Origin: Physcocola sp002396385
GTDB taxonomy: Bacteria; Bacteroidota; Bacteroidia; Bacteroidales; Paludibacteraceae
DNA length: 50,237 nt
Reading direction: 5' to 3'
Assembly: GCA_946535435.1 (NCBI GenBank)
Contig: CAMNDM010000026.1
Span: forward strand, 1 to 50,237
Numbering within the stretch: position 1 is the stretch's first letter; every line of letters begins with the position of its first letter. The translations under genes and the position numbers were made by a program. Shown piece after piece: positions 16,995 through 25,475 of the stretch. A model generated the notes under the pieces. It worked only from the letters and a program-made list of their open reading frames with translations. It was not told the origin of the DNA and ran no database searches.

Positions 16995-17107
16995 AAAATG
17001 ATGGGTGTTTAGAAAATAGATTTTAAGTTTTTTTTTTGTTAATCTTTGTTCGCTATTTTTGCAAGTGTTAAAAAACTTTAGAATTCACCTTAAATTTTGT
17101 TTGATCC

Positions 17108-17737
17108 ATGTCTTATGCAATTACTCACGAGGAAGTAGCTAACACAGCTACCCATTTTTTAGGGGTTCTATTGGCTCCTATTATGTTGTTTTTCTTACTT
17201 TATCTTATTCCTTCTCATTCTTGGGAGAGCCAGTTCTCTGTCATAGTATTTTGTTTGGGCGTACTTATTCTTTATGCCTCTTCTTCTATCTATCATTTTA
17301 TCTTACCGAGCCATGCTAAGAAGGTAATGCGTTATTTCGACCATATTAATATATATGTGCTCATTGCTGCCTCTTATACACCCATCTTTGTATGTGGTTT
17401 GGGTGGTACTCTGGGTTGGATAATGTTTGCGGTGGAGTGGCTGCTGGTTGTCGCCGGGGGTATTTTCAAGGTTTTGTGTCTGGGTAAACATCCCAAACTT
17501 TCGTTGGCGCTGTATATGCTGATGGGGTGGAGCTTCATTATTGTTGTCGTACCTTTCTACAATTCTCTGAGTTCTGTTACCCTTGGTATCTTTCTCGCCG
17601 AAGGTCTGCTCTATATGTTGGGTTCTTTCTTCTTCGTTAAAGATTCTGTACACCGTTATTTTCATGCCATCTGGCATGTGTTTGTTCTGAGTGGCACAAT
17701 CCTGCATTTCTTTTTGGTCCTTTCCCTGTTCCAATAG
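17108..17737 (+). CDS. trhA: Hemolysin III / TrhA family membrane protein
   Basis: 209 residues with seven hydrophobic segments, the usual size for the family (PAQR superfamily). Conserved pieces include HEEVANTATHFLG at the N-terminus, YASSSIYHF, FDHINIYVLIAASYTP and YFHAIWHVFVLSGTILHFF near the C-terminus. These include the paired histidines and Asp/Ser thought to bind a metal in PAQR proteins. The bacterial members are inner membrane proteins; TrhA in E. coli affects membrane energetics and lipid fluidity, and true haemolysis is doubtful. It follows the TTTGTCAC box cluster and ends at its own terminator. Confidence 0.9.
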   Translation: MSYAITHEEVANTATHFLGVLLAPIMLFFLLYLIPSHSWESQFSVIVFCLGVLILYASSSIYHFILPSHAKKVMRYFDHINIYVLIAASYTPIFVCGLGGTLGWIMFAVEWLLVVAGGIFKVLCLGKHPKLSLALYMLMGWSFIIVVVPFYNSLSSVTLGIFLAEGLLYMLGSFFFVKDSVHRYFHAIWHVFVLSGTILHFFLVLSLFQ

Positions 17738-17812
17738 AAAATGAGTGAGTAATTCAAGTTTTGTTTTGCAGTTATAAAGTCTATAAGCTTAAGATTCATA
17801 TACTTTTTTGAG

Positions 17813-17850
17813 TGGTGTTCTCCGTGAGGGAATGCCACTTTTTCTTTTTG
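17813..17850 (+). terminator. Terminator after the hemolysin III gene
   Basis: AGTGG/CCACT outer stem and TTCC/GGAA inner stem around loop GTGAG, then TTTTTCTTTTT. Confidence 0.7.
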
Positions 17851-17915
17851 CTCTTGTTGTACGGTTCTGTTTTATACTGTATCTTTATCTTGTATTTTAT
17901 TAAAAATGATTTATT

Positions 17916-18377
17916 ATGAACGTTGGTGATAAGATTCCCGATGTGTTGGGCGTTGACCAGAATGGTAATGAGATAAAGGCTGCCGATTTCCGGGGCCGTA
18001 AATTAGTGTTGTATAGTTATCCGAAGGCTAATACCTCTGGCTGTACAGCCGAGGCGTGCTCCCTTCAGCAGCATAAGGCCGATTTAGAGGCTGCCGGTTA
18101 TGCCATTGTCGGGGTAAGCAAAGACAAAACCGAACTTCAGAAAAAGTTTGCCGATGCCAATGGACTTACTTTCCCGCTGATTGCCGATACCGACACTTCT
18201 TTGTTGCAGACTCTAGGATGCTGGGGCGAAAAGGTGGCTTGTGGCAGACGTACTGTCGGTATTCTACGCACGACTTATCTAGTGAACGAAGAGGGGATTA
18301 TTACCAAGATTTTCACCCCGAAGGAAATCAAAACTAAAATCCACGCTGAGCAGATTCTCGACTTCATAGGCAAGTAG
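17916..18377 (+). CDS. bcp: Thioredoxin-dependent thiol peroxidase
   Basis: 153 residues, typical of BCP/PrxQ. It reduces hydrogen peroxide and organic hydroperoxides in the cytosol using thioredoxin. Visible are the thioredoxin fold start (MNVGDKIPDVLGVDQNG), the active-site stretch PKANTSGCTAEACSLQ with Cys43 peroxidatic and Cys48 resolving, and VGVSKD, FPLIADTD and RTTYLVNEEG. Next comes a separate transcription unit with yaaA, another peroxide-stress gene, so the pair fits a peroxide defence context. It ends at a terminator at 18403. Confidence 0.95.
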   Translation: MNVGDKIPDVLGVDQNGNEIKAADFRGRKLVLYSYPKANTSGCTAEACSLQQHKADLEAAGYAIVGVSKDKTELQKKFADANGLTFPLIADTDTSLLQTLGCWGEKVACGRRTVGILRTTYLVNEEGIITKIFTPKEIKTKIHAEQILDFIGK

Positions 18378-18402
18378 TCTTGTTTGTTGGGGTAGGCTGG
18401 AT

Positions 18403-18428
18403 GAGGCGGAGCTTTTCCGTCTCTTTTT
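18403..18428 (+). terminator. Terminator after bcp
   Basis: GAGGCGGA / TCCGTCTC (one G-T pair) with loop GCTTT, followed by TTTTT. Confidence 0.75.
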
Positions 18429-18466
18429 CCTAATGTCTGTTGAAGGTTTCGTTTTAATTTCTCTCT

Positions 18467-19219
18467 ATGCAGATTCTTTTAGCCAACGCAAAAATCATGT
18501 TCTCTTCTGCGGCTCAACCTCCGCAGTCGCAACCAGCCTTTCAGGCCGTTGCTGACGTGCTTGCGGCAGAAATGGCCCGGTTGACCGTTCCCGAACTAGC
18601 CAAACAGTTAGACTGTAACCGGAGTTTGGCCGCTGAAAACTGGCAACGCTACCGCGATTTTAATTTTGCCGAGAAGTTGCCTGCTATTATGGCCTATAAC
18701 GGGCAGGCATACAAACACCTGCGTGCCCAGTCGCTGACTGAGGATGCGCTTGCTTTCGGACAAAGGCATTTGTGGATTACCTGCTTCCTTTATGGATTGC
18801 TCCGTCCGCTCGATGCCATTGTCCCTTACCGTATGGAACATTGTGTGAGGCTCCAGGCTACGGGTGACGTCGCTGTCTCTCATTTTTGGAGAGACAAACT
18901 TACCGATTTCCTTATCGCCAGTGTCAAGGCTGACGATGGCGTGCTTGTCCATCTCTCTACAGCCGAATATGAGCACCTGTTCGACTGGAAGCGTGTCTGT
19001 GCCGAAGTTCGGGTTATTCAGCCTTTGTTTTACGTCCGTAAGGGCGACGATTTAAAAGTGCAGGCTGTTTGGGCAAAATCGTGTCGTGGTGCTATGGTCC
19101 GTTATATATTGCAGAACCAGATTTCCCATCCCGAACAATTGCAGGCGTTCGAACACGAGGGCTTTGTTTTCGATCCGCATTTGGGCGAACCTTCGTACCC
19201 TCATTTTGTGCGCGGGTAG
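18467..19219 (+). CDS. yaaA: YaaA-family peroxide stress protein
   Basis: 250 residues, the usual YaaA (DUF328) length. The N-terminal MQILLANAKIMFSS fits the family's ILxxxAKxM; also present are the central FLYGLLRPLDAIVPYRMEHCVRL and FWRDKLTDFL, and a C-terminal RGAMVRYIL. In E. coli YaaA is induced by hydrogen peroxide and lowers free iron, protecting DNA from the Fenton reaction. The typical first motif, SPAK, is replaced by NAK. It follows bcp across a terminator and is 29 bases before a kinase-like gene that probably shares its transcript. Confidence 0.92.
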   Translation: MQILLANAKIMFSSAAQPPQSQPAFQAVADVLAAEMARLTVPELAKQLDCNRSLAAENWQRYRDFNFAEKLPAIMAYNGQAYKHLRAQSLTEDALAFGQRHLWITCFLYGLLRPLDAIVPYRMEHCVRLQATGDVAVSHFWRDKLTDFLIASVKADDGVLVHLSTAEYEHLFDWKRVCAEVRVIQPLFYVRKGDDLKVQAVWAKSCRGAMVRYILQNQISHPEQLQAFEHEGFVFDPHLGEPSYPHFVRG

Positions 19220-19248
19220 TCTGGGTTTATTATTAGTAGTGTGAAAAT

Positions 19249-19773
19249 ATGATTGTACTGATTACTGGCGCTTCACATACCGGGAAGACGGTTTTGGCTC
19301 AGCGTCTGCTCGATAAATACCGCTATCCGTATCTCTCCATCGACCATTTGAAAATGGGACTGATTCGTAGTGGTAATACCTCTTTAACTCCAGAGGACGA
19401 TGACAAACTTACTGCTTATCTTTGGCCGATTGTGCGCGAAATGATAAAAACGGCTGTCGAGAACAACCAAAACCTTATTGTTGAGGGGTGCTATGTCCCT
19501 TTTGACTGGAGGCCGGATTTCGACGACATGTACTTGCAGGCTATCCGCTTTATTTGTCTTGCGATGTCTGACAACTATATCGATACGAATTTTGATTTAA
19601 TTGTGGAACACCGTTCTGACATAGAATCTAGAATTGAGCCCTCTTCTTGCACAAGAAACAGCCTGAAGGCTGATAATCGGGCATACATCGAGGGCTGTTC
19701 TAAAATGGGCGAGCCGGTGACTATTATCGATTCCGACTATGAACAAGCTGTTCGTCCTCTTCTCAACCTGTAG
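19249..19773 (+). CDS. P-loop NTPase, small-molecule kinase-like
   Basis: 174 residues, cytosolic. A Walker A motif GASHTGKT lies at residues 7-14 (Lys13), and a kinase-type acid stretch NLIVEGCYV follows near residue 84. An early DHLKMGLIR after the beta strand YPYLSID is typical of AAA_33 or adenylate kinase-like folds that phosphorylate small molecules. The substrate cannot be inferred. The C-terminus (EPVTIIDSDYEQAVRPLLNL) resembles that of nucleotide kinases. Probably cotranscribed with yaaA. It ends 12 bases from the stop of the converging CcsBA gene. Confidence 0.75.
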   Translation: MIVLITGASHTGKTVLAQRLLDKYRYPYLSIDHLKMGLIRSGNTSLTPEDDDKLTAYLWPIVREMIKTAVENNQNLIVEGCYVPFDWRPDFDDMYLQAIRFICLAMSDNYIDTNFDLIVEHRSDIESRIEPSSCTRNSLKADNRAYIEGCSKMGEPVTIIDSDYEQAVRPLLNL

Positions 19774-19785
19774 TTTTGTTCCCCT

Positions 19786-21852
19786 CTATGCGTTCGCATA
19801 GCTGTGCATGCCCCCCAGCAGGTAGTTTACACCGAAATAGGTCATCAGCACGGTCAGGAAGGCCAACGCTATATACCAGTGGAAACTTCGCTCTTTTGTA
19901 AACAGAACGGCCTCAGGAAAGGCAATGGCTGCCCCGTACACCATAAGGGTTATCAGTGCCCATACTTCTTTGGGGTCCCACGTCCAGTAGCTTCCCCACG
20001 ATTCGTTTGCCCAGACCGCACCCAACAGAATGCCGGTGCCTAGCAAGACGACAGCGGGGTAGAGCAACAGCTTGTTCATCAGCGTCAGTTGCGTTACCTG
20101 TTGGCGTTTTTCGTTTCCAAGCGCCAGCGCAAATATACTGTTTAGCAGCATAAAGGCAAACAGTGCGTACGACATCATTATCATGGATACGTGCAGGCTA
20201 AGCCATGGCGAGTTTAAAACGGGCATCAGGGGTGTTATTTGCGGATTCATCTGGCCCAGGTATGCCACCAGCAACGTGAACCCCGACAGCAGGAAACCGA
20301 AGGTCAGTACGAAATGGTAGCGTTTGCACAACAGCAGGGCTACCAACATGACGCTTAATGCTAGAAACTGCATGGTCTCGAATCCGTTGTTTAGCGGTAT
20401 ACGGCCACTTATGTACCAGCGCAGCCCGTATCCGGTGGTGTGAACTAAAAATGAGGCCAGAAGTGCGTAGGGTAGTATGTTTTGTACGGTGGTCAGCCAC
20501 TTCCGGTTATCGTGGGCGCCGATGTTCTTGTAGAGCATTAGTCCGAATGCGAAAAGACCGATGGTCAGGTTGACCATAAACAGTACTTTGGTGAACGGCA
20601 CTTTGTTGTAGACCAGTTCGGCTTCAATTTTCGTGTCGCTGAGCGGTGCCACGCTCCCGTCGGTAGGCAGGGGTTTCATCAGGGTGTTTTGTTGCAGCAT
20701 GAGGATGATTCCTACCTTCTCGTCGGTTTCTGTAATGCTCTTACCCAGTTTCCCGCCTCCCTGTTGGTGCCTTACTTTGTCCCAAACCTCTTGCAGACGG
20801 TATTTCCCGTTCTGGTCGAACAAGTCGGAAAGGCTGCAGTAGCGTCCCTCTATGCCAAGCAGTTCTCTAAGTTCCGCACTCTTGATCTTTATCATTTTCT
20901 CGTTACGCCAGATTTCGGGTGCCATACTCCAACCGCCCAACACTTGTTCGGGCATCAGTCCTTTGTAGTTCGATTTGCCGTAAAGTTTCTTGACGAAGTC
21001 GGTGGCAACGGTATTAAAGGGGACCACCCTGTTTTGGTAGATGACTTGCTGGCGTTGTAGGTCCTGTGCCTCTTCTCTGGCCACAACGGGTATCTTTTTC
21101 ACGTCGTTCTGTTTGGTTGAGGCATATGTCTTTTGCGCTGTACCTCCAAGCAGTAGTGCAACCAGAAACAATCCGCTTTTTTTCAACAAAGGGTCGCCCA
21201 GTAGTTTGCGGTAGCTGCCTCCTTTCCAGAACAGGGAGGCTATGCCGGCTACTACGAAGATGATGTAGCCCGCAAATGTGGTGTTGGTGCCATAGGGGTC
21301 GTGGTTCACGCTGAGCCAGCTGCCTGTGTTATCGTCATCGAAACTCGACTGGCAGAAACGGTAGCCGTCTTTTACGTAGTTGCGGTTCATCGACACCAAT
21401 TCGCTTTTCCCGTCTACTTTGAAGTAGCTCACATAGTCCATGGGGGCTTCTGTTCCCGGGTAGTACCTTACGCTGAAACTGTCTAATTCCATGGTGAAGG
21501 GCATCTGGTGTGTTTGCTGGTCGTCGTCAAACGTGCTGACTGCGACTCCTTTCTTCAAGTGGATGTGCCCCCGCTGGCCTGTGGCGTAACTTAACAGCGC
21601 ACCCAGAAGGATGACGCCGACAGCGGTGTGCATCAGCAGGCTGGGCACATGTTCCCATACACGCTGCCTGATGGCTGTGGCTAACCCCAGAAGGGCGAAA
21701 ATGCCCCACAATGAAACAAACCATGCGTGACCGTATATATATCGGGTAGCGGAGTCTGTTCCCCAGTGGTCTTCCACCAGCGTGGCTGCGGCAAGAACGG
21801 CGGTGATTGCCGCATAGGTTATTCCAAAGAGTTTGTTCCGTGTTTTGTCCAT
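19786..21852 (-). CDS. ccsBA: Fused ResB-CcsA cytochrome c maturation protein
   Basis: 688 residues, inner membrane. The N-terminal part (about 1-430) is ResB/CcsB-like, with several membrane helices (LLMHTAVGVILLGALLSY, SLFW) and a long periplasmic region. The C-terminal part (about 440-688) is CcsA: HTTGYGLRWY, HVSMIMMSY and the haem-binding WWD segment at 614-631 (WANESWGSYWTWDPKEVW). System II proteins of this kind carry haem across the membrane and attach it to CxxCH motifs. In this window the clients are the cytochrome-like lipoprotein at 23267 and the DUF1111 protein at 25476. A minus-strand terminator lies just upstream, so it may have its own promoter. The last codons overlap a small palindrome (19786-19801). 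Confidence 0.93.
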   Translation of the reverse strand: MDKTRNKLFGITYAAITAVLAAATLVEDHWGTDSATRYIYGHAWFVSLWGIFALLGLATAIRQRVWEHVPSLLMHTAVGVILLGALLSYATGQRGHIHLKKGVAVSTFDDDQQTHQMPFTMELDSFSVRYYPGTEAPMDYVSYFKVDGKSELVSMNRNYVKDGYRFCQSSFDDDNTGSWLSVNHDPYGTNTTFAGYIIFVVAGIASLFWKGGSYRKLLGDPLLKKSGLFLVALLLGGTAQKTYASTKQNDVKKIPVVAREEAQDLQRQQVIYQNRVVPFNTVATDFVKKLYGKSNYKGLMPEQVLGGWSMAPEIWRNEKMIKIKSAELRELLGIEGRYCSLSDLFDQNGKYRLQEVWDKVRHQQGGGKLGKSITETDEKVGIILMLQQNTLMKPLPTDGSVAPLSDTKIEAELVYNKVPFTKVLFMVNLTIGLFAFGLMLYKNIGAHDNRKWLTTVQNILPYALLASFLVHTTGYGLRWYISGRIPLNNGFETMQFLALSVMLVALLLCKRYHFVLTFGFLLSGFTLLVAYLGQMNPQITPLMPVLNSPWLSLHVSMIMMSYALFAFMLLNSIFALALGNEKRQQVTQLTLMNKLLLYPAVVLLGTGILLGAVWANESWGSYWTWDPKEVWALITLMVYGAAIAFPEAVLFTKERSFHWYIALAFLTVLMTYFGVNYLLGGMHSYANA

Positions 21853-21878
21853 ATTCAGTAGTCTGCTTTAAATTGAAA

Positions 21879-21910
21879 AAACGATGCCGTCTTTTTTTAC
21901 GGCATCGTTT
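21879..21910 (-). terminator. Minus-strand terminator between RidA-like gene and ccsBA
   Basis: Perfect 12-bp stem (AAACGATGCCGT / ACGGCATCGTTT) around a run of T on the plus strand; reading on the minus strand a TTTTTT run follows the stem. It ends transcription from the RidA-like gene and separates ccsBA. Confidence 0.8.
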
Positions 21911-21971
21911 GTTGGGTGTCCACTTTAACCATGCTGTCTCTCTGTGTGGTTGGTTGTCGTGGCTGTGTGGA

Positions 21972-23129
21972 CTAGAAGGGCTTGAAAAGATTGTCTCTAA
22001 TTTCTTTTACTCCCATACATTCCATTTCTATAAGCCAGGTTGGCCGACAAACGGGTGCCAGCACGATGACTTTAGGCGTATTTGGGAACTTTGTCTCGAA
22101 CAGCCGTTCCACAAGGGTGTAGTCGGCCGGGTCGCGTAGGTAGACCAGTATCTGACCGAGGTCGTCAAAGCCCATTCCACATTCATTGAGCAGGGCCTCC
22201 ACATTTTCCCACATACGGTATACCTGTTTCTCTATATCGCCCACGAACAGCACATCGCCTTTGTTGTCGATGCTGGCGGTTCCCGATATGAAGACCTGCC
22301 TTCGGTCGCCGTAGTCAACATAGGTGCCCCGTTCGAAACGGACACCGTAGTCGGCGGTCGAATTCAAGTGGCTTTTGGCGTACAGGAAGTGTATTTGCTC
22401 GTCTGTCAGCCCTTTCACCGCATAGGTGTTCATCTGAACCAGTTCTCGGCTGTCGGCGGTTCGTCCGCCAATTCCCGTACTGGAGATGAAGTGGGTGGCA
22501 GGTACCAGGTCGTGTAGGTCGAAGACGTCGTTCCGGCCTTTCACCACGCCCGCATAGTTCACGTCTACGTTCTGAACCATAAACCAGGTCCTGATGCAGT
22601 CGTGTTCCAGTGTCATTCCGTTCTTTCTCAATTGGTCGGCGTATTCGTTGAGCAGCTGGCTGGTCTGTTGACGGCTGTCGCCGTCGTGCAGAGTGCGGGT
22701 GCCGGCCCAGTAGTGGCTGTAGCATCCGTGCCGGACGACCGTATGCCCATGTTCGTTCTGTTCTGTGGTTACGCCCTCCTGCAAGTAAGCCCAAAGGGCT
22801 ATTTTTGTGCCGTTGAGAGGGGCTTGTTCTACAACCGACGTGGCCGCCTTTAGGTCGCAGGTCTTGAGCGCATTGCACAGTAGTCCGCTTTGGTTGGCGG
22901 CATCGCTCAAGAAAAATCGTTGGAAAACGGGGATGAATCTGTTTCCCCCCTCTTTCAGTAGGGTTTTATATGCTGCAACCACTGCCTCAATCTGCTCTTT
23001 CGCTGTGTGGTGTGGTTGGGTAGCGTGTACCATCATGTGACGTTCGCCTATGCCGTTCGAAGGGGTGAATTGCCACACCTCTATCCGCACGTCTTTGTTG
23101 GGCGTCAGTTCTTGGTAGCTCGTTGCCAT
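21972..23129 (-). CDS. Long RidA/YjgF-like protein (FkbO-type architecture)
   Basis: About 385 residues from ATG 23129 (MATSYQELTPNKDVRIEVW); the upstream extension is rejected because a promoter lies there. The C-terminal half matches RidA/YjgF: YGDRRQVFISGTASID, FVGDIEKQVYRMWENVEALL, QILVYLRDPADY, then IEMECMGV. Near the RidA arginine site (RidA has FPARSC), this protein has FPNTPK, so the arginine that binds the substrate is absent; the conserved glutamate in IEME remains. The N-terminal half is a diverged partner domain. Tandem YjgF-like halves occur in chorismatase (FkbO/Hyg5) proteins, but no chorismate residues can be confirmed here. Function in the redox cluster is unknown. Confidence 0.8.
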   Translation of the reverse strand: MATSYQELTPNKDVRIEVWQFTPSNGIGERHMMVHATQPHHTAKEQIEAVVAAYKTLLKEGGNRFIPVFQRFFLSDAANQSGLLCNALKTCDLKAATSVVEQAPLNGTKIALWAYLQEGVTTEQNEHGHTVVRHGCYSHYWAGTRTLHDGDSRQQTSQLLNEYADQLRKNGMTLEHDCIRTWFMVQNVDVNYAGVVKGRNDVFDLHDLVPATHFISSTGIGGRTADSRELVQMNTYAVKGLTDEQIHFLYAKSHLNSTADYGVRFERGTYVDYGDRRQVFISGTASIDNKGDVLFVGDIEKQVYRMWENVEALLNECGMGFDDLGQILVYLRDPADYTLVERLFETKFPNTPKVIVLAPVCRPTWLIEMECMGVKEIRDNLFKPF

Positions 23130-23163
23130 TTTCGTGTTCCTTATAATCGTCTGTGTTTGAAAA

Positions 23164-23199
23164 CATAGTGATTCTTGTCTCAGAACAGGAACCACTATG
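23164..23199 (-). promoter_or_regulatory. Inverted repeat at the RidA-like gene start
   Basis: CATAGTG (23164-23170) pairs with CACTATG (23193-23199), extending to 15 positions with one mismatch and one wobble pair (G-U in the minus-strand RNA). It lies just downstream of the minus-strand -7-like box CAAAATTA at 23200, across the expected transcription start, so it could be an operator or an RNA hairpin at the 5' end. No long T-run, so termination is less likely. Confidence 0.4.
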
Positions 23200-23207
23200 C
23201 AAAATTA
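23200..23207 (-). promoter_or_regulatory. -7 element before the RidA-like gene
   Basis: On the minus strand this reads TAATTTTG, matching TAnnTTTG. The same octamer is used before the porin at 29746. No clear -33 TTTG at 20 bases. Confidence 0.4.
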
Positions 23208-23266
23208 CTTAAATTTCAGGTCTTTTCTATATACCTGCCTTATTATAGGCAATTCTCATCGCCTCT

Positions 23267-24007
23267 TTATTCGGGAGCTCCGTTGTTAATCCATTCTTTC
23301 ACAAGGTTGCTCATGGCATCGCCGTAGAAGAAGTTGGTGTGGTTGTAATGCCAGCCACAGTCATCTCCATATTCGGTTAGTACTTTGTAGAGCATGCTCC
23401 CTTTCGCGTTGTTCGGGTCCACCCGTTTTAGGGAATCTATCTTTTTCGAGGTTACACCAACCAGACTGGCGTAGCTGTTCCCCTCGGTCAGATAGAGTCC
23501 TGCCGCTGGTGTCTCTCCCATTCCGTGACAGTAGGCGCAGCGCTTGCTGAAAATATTTTTCTGTATGTTGGCGAACATACCGGCATCTAAGCCTTCTGCC
23601 TTGAAGTAGATGGTGTCGGTCAGCTTGTGGTCTGGATCTTCCGCCTTGTTATAGAGGGTGGCTAGTGTGGCCACCCGTTTGTTGATGAGGTTGAGCACAC
23701 ACAGTTCAATACGATCGCAGTCGGGATTGATGCTCTCGAATTTGAAGTCTTGTGTCTTCTCTGTAACCGGCAGACTTTTTGCGAGAAGCGGATACGAGTC
23801 TTGTGCCGCAAAGGCGGCCACCACAATCTGGTATTTCGATCCCCATTGGTCCATATTCCTAAGCGTGCCGTTCAGTTTTACCACGTAGCCAGCGTCAAGA
23901 TAGAGTTCGTTCTCTTTCCTGATGTTCCCGTCGTCGCAACTGGTCAGGCTGCCTGTTACTATGCCTGCCAATGCGCATACCGACAATAATAAGTGCTTTA
24001 TCTTCAT
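23267..24007 (-). CDS. Mono-haem cytochrome c-like lipoprotein
   Basis: 246 residues. Signal peptide with lipobox Cys24 (GSLTSCDDG); acidic residues follow, as in Bacteroidota surface lipoproteins. One haem-binding motif, CAYCH, lies at residues 157-161, followed by GMGETPAAGLYL. The region after it (KKIDSLKRVDPNNAKGSMLYKVL) is typical of small c-type cytochromes, ending NLVKEWINNGAPE. The N-terminal half is beta-rich with no known family. It probably passes electrons at the outer membrane with the di-haem protein encoded two genes upstream. CcsBA in the same cluster would attach the haem. Confidence 0.85.
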   Translation of the reverse strand: MKIKHLLLSVCALAGIVTGSLTSCDDGNIRKENELYLDAGYVVKLNGTLRNMDQWGSKYQIVVAAFAAQDSYPLLAKSLPVTEKTQDFKFESINPDCDRIELCVLNLINKRVATLATLYNKAEDPDHKLTDTIYFKAEGLDAGMFANIQKNIFSKRCAYCHGMGETPAAGLYLTEGNSYASLVGVTSKKIDSLKRVDPNNAKGSMLYKVLTEYGDDCGWHYNHTNFFYGDAMSNLVKEWINNGAPE

Positions 24008-24063
24008 TTTTTTCTATGTCTTAAGCTTTTTGTGCGCCTGTAAGTTGCTGTTCATCCTATTGT

Positions 24064-25419
24064 CTAGAAACTGTATTGAAGCAGCATGACCGCCTTGTGG
24101 GTGGAAATGCCCAGGTCGTCGTTGTCGCGGTCGAGCTGGGTGTCGTGTCTGGTGCGTCCGGTGTATTGGTACATTGCCTGCAGTTTCAGGTTGCAGCTGT
24201 TAATAAAGTAGTTCAGCCCCACAGCCGGCATGTTGAGGTAGCCGTTGGCGTCCCAACCGTTTCGGTTGTAGAAATCGTAGCGGAACGCACCTTGCAGGTT
24301 GTCGGTCAGGAAGTAGCCCACTTGAGCGTAACCGCCTAAGTAGTCGAACTGGTCGTCAATTTTCTGGCGTTCTGTGAAGCCCACGTGCATGGTGTAGACC
24401 TCTCCTGCCAGATAGAGGCGTTTGTAAAGCCATGCGGCCTCCAGCCCGAAGCGGCGGTCGTTGGTGCTTTCGTATTCGCTTTCCACATTTATGCCGCCTG
24501 AAACAGCGAAAAGCAGTTTGTTGTCGGTCAGGTGCTTGGGGTCGCCTTGTGTGCTTGGCATCACACCGAAAGGCATCAGGGCAAGGCGTCCGGCATACAG
24601 CATCGATGGAATGTGCCAGTCGTCGCTGAAGGTCTTGGTGGCGCTATTCACCGCGCTTCCTGTTCCGTTCCATACGCCTATTTCGTAACTCATCTTCTGT
24701 TTGGCGAACAGCCCGTGTAGCTCAACGCCCAGGTCGAAGCCAGTTCCGATGTTAGGGGTGACTGCGTTCAGGGTGTATGGCATAATCACACCCGAGGTCA
24801 GCGAGGTTGGTACGCATGGTAGCAGTGTGCCGCCCAGCATGGTCAGGTAGGCGTGTGTGAAGGGTGTTTTGAACTTACCGGCCCTTATTTGCAGACCATC
24901 GCACACTTTGGTGTCTATCCAGCCCTGCTGAAGTATGTTGCCTCCGCTGGCGGCCGCGTTCATGCTGACGTTGAAACTCAAACGGTCGAAAGCCTTGCCT
25001 GTGAAGCCGATAATGGCGTATGGTATGGCAAAACCTGTGTTGGCCACGTTGTCTTGGTTATAGGCCTTGTCGAGTCCCTCGTCGTCGTACCAATTGTAGT
25101 TGGCTGTGGTCTGTACCATCATGTAGGGTTTGAAGGCAAAGCGTCCGTCTTTGCTCTGTAGTGCGAAACCTTGACGGCCGGCTATTGGGATAACGCCGCA
25201 GTCGTTGTCTTCCATTATCTGGTGGTCACGTTCGTCCACCTCTTGTTGGGTCGCCTGTAGCGGGTCGTTCGTTTGTTCGGTGTTTTTCTGCTCCATTTCT
25301 CCGATACGTTTCAGCAGCGCCTCATATTCCGTACGAGAAACGTACTGGTTTGCCTCCTGTGCGGTGGCTGTGGTGTTTAGAAAGGCTGCAAATGCCAGCC
25401 ATAAGTATGTCTTTTTCAT
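24064..25419 (-). CDS. OprP/OprO-like phosphate-selective-type porin
   Basis: 451 residues. Signal peptide (MKKTYLWLAFAAFLNTTATAQ) and a short coiled region (YEALLKRIGEMEQKN) that could hold a trimer together. The barrel has the family pattern GFALQSKDGRFAFKPYMMVQTTANY, FDRLSFNVSMNAA, LQIRAGKFKTPFTHAY, LYLAGEVYTMHV and a C-terminal aromatic strand (KAVMLLQYSF). The Phosphate-selective porin O and P family also includes general and anion-selective porins, so phosphate itself is not proven. Located between the two haem lipoprotein genes, so it may admit the metal or substrate of that system. Confidence 0.85.
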   Translation of the reverse strand: MKKTYLWLAFAAFLNTTATAQEANQYVSRTEYEALLKRIGEMEQKNTEQTNDPLQATQQEVDERDHQIMEDNDCGVIPIAGRQGFALQSKDGRFAFKPYMMVQTTANYNWYDDEGLDKAYNQDNVANTGFAIPYAIIGFTGKAFDRLSFNVSMNAAASGGNILQQGWIDTKVCDGLQIRAGKFKTPFTHAYLTMLGGTLLPCVPTSLTSGVIMPYTLNAVTPNIGTGFDLGVELHGLFAKQKMSYEIGVWNGTGSAVNSATKTFSDDWHIPSMLYAGRLALMPFGVMPSTQGDPKHLTDNKLLFAVSGGINVESEYESTNDRRFGLEAAWLYKRLYLAGEVYTMHVGFTERQKIDDQFDYLGGYAQVGYFLTDNLQGAFRYDFYNRNGWDANGYLNMPAVGLNYFINSCNLKLQAMYQYTGRTRHDTQLDRDNDDLGISTHKAVMLLQYSF

Positions 25420-25475
25420 CTTTTACTTTTTTTTGATGGTTTGTCGTTAGTTGATTGTTACCTGAAAAAACTTTA

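Noticed and set aside
19786..19801. Bidirectional terminator between the P-loop kinase and ccsBA
   Set aside because: The CTATGCG/CGCATAG palindrome has only a two-base centre, lies in the last ccsBA codons and has no T-run on either strand.
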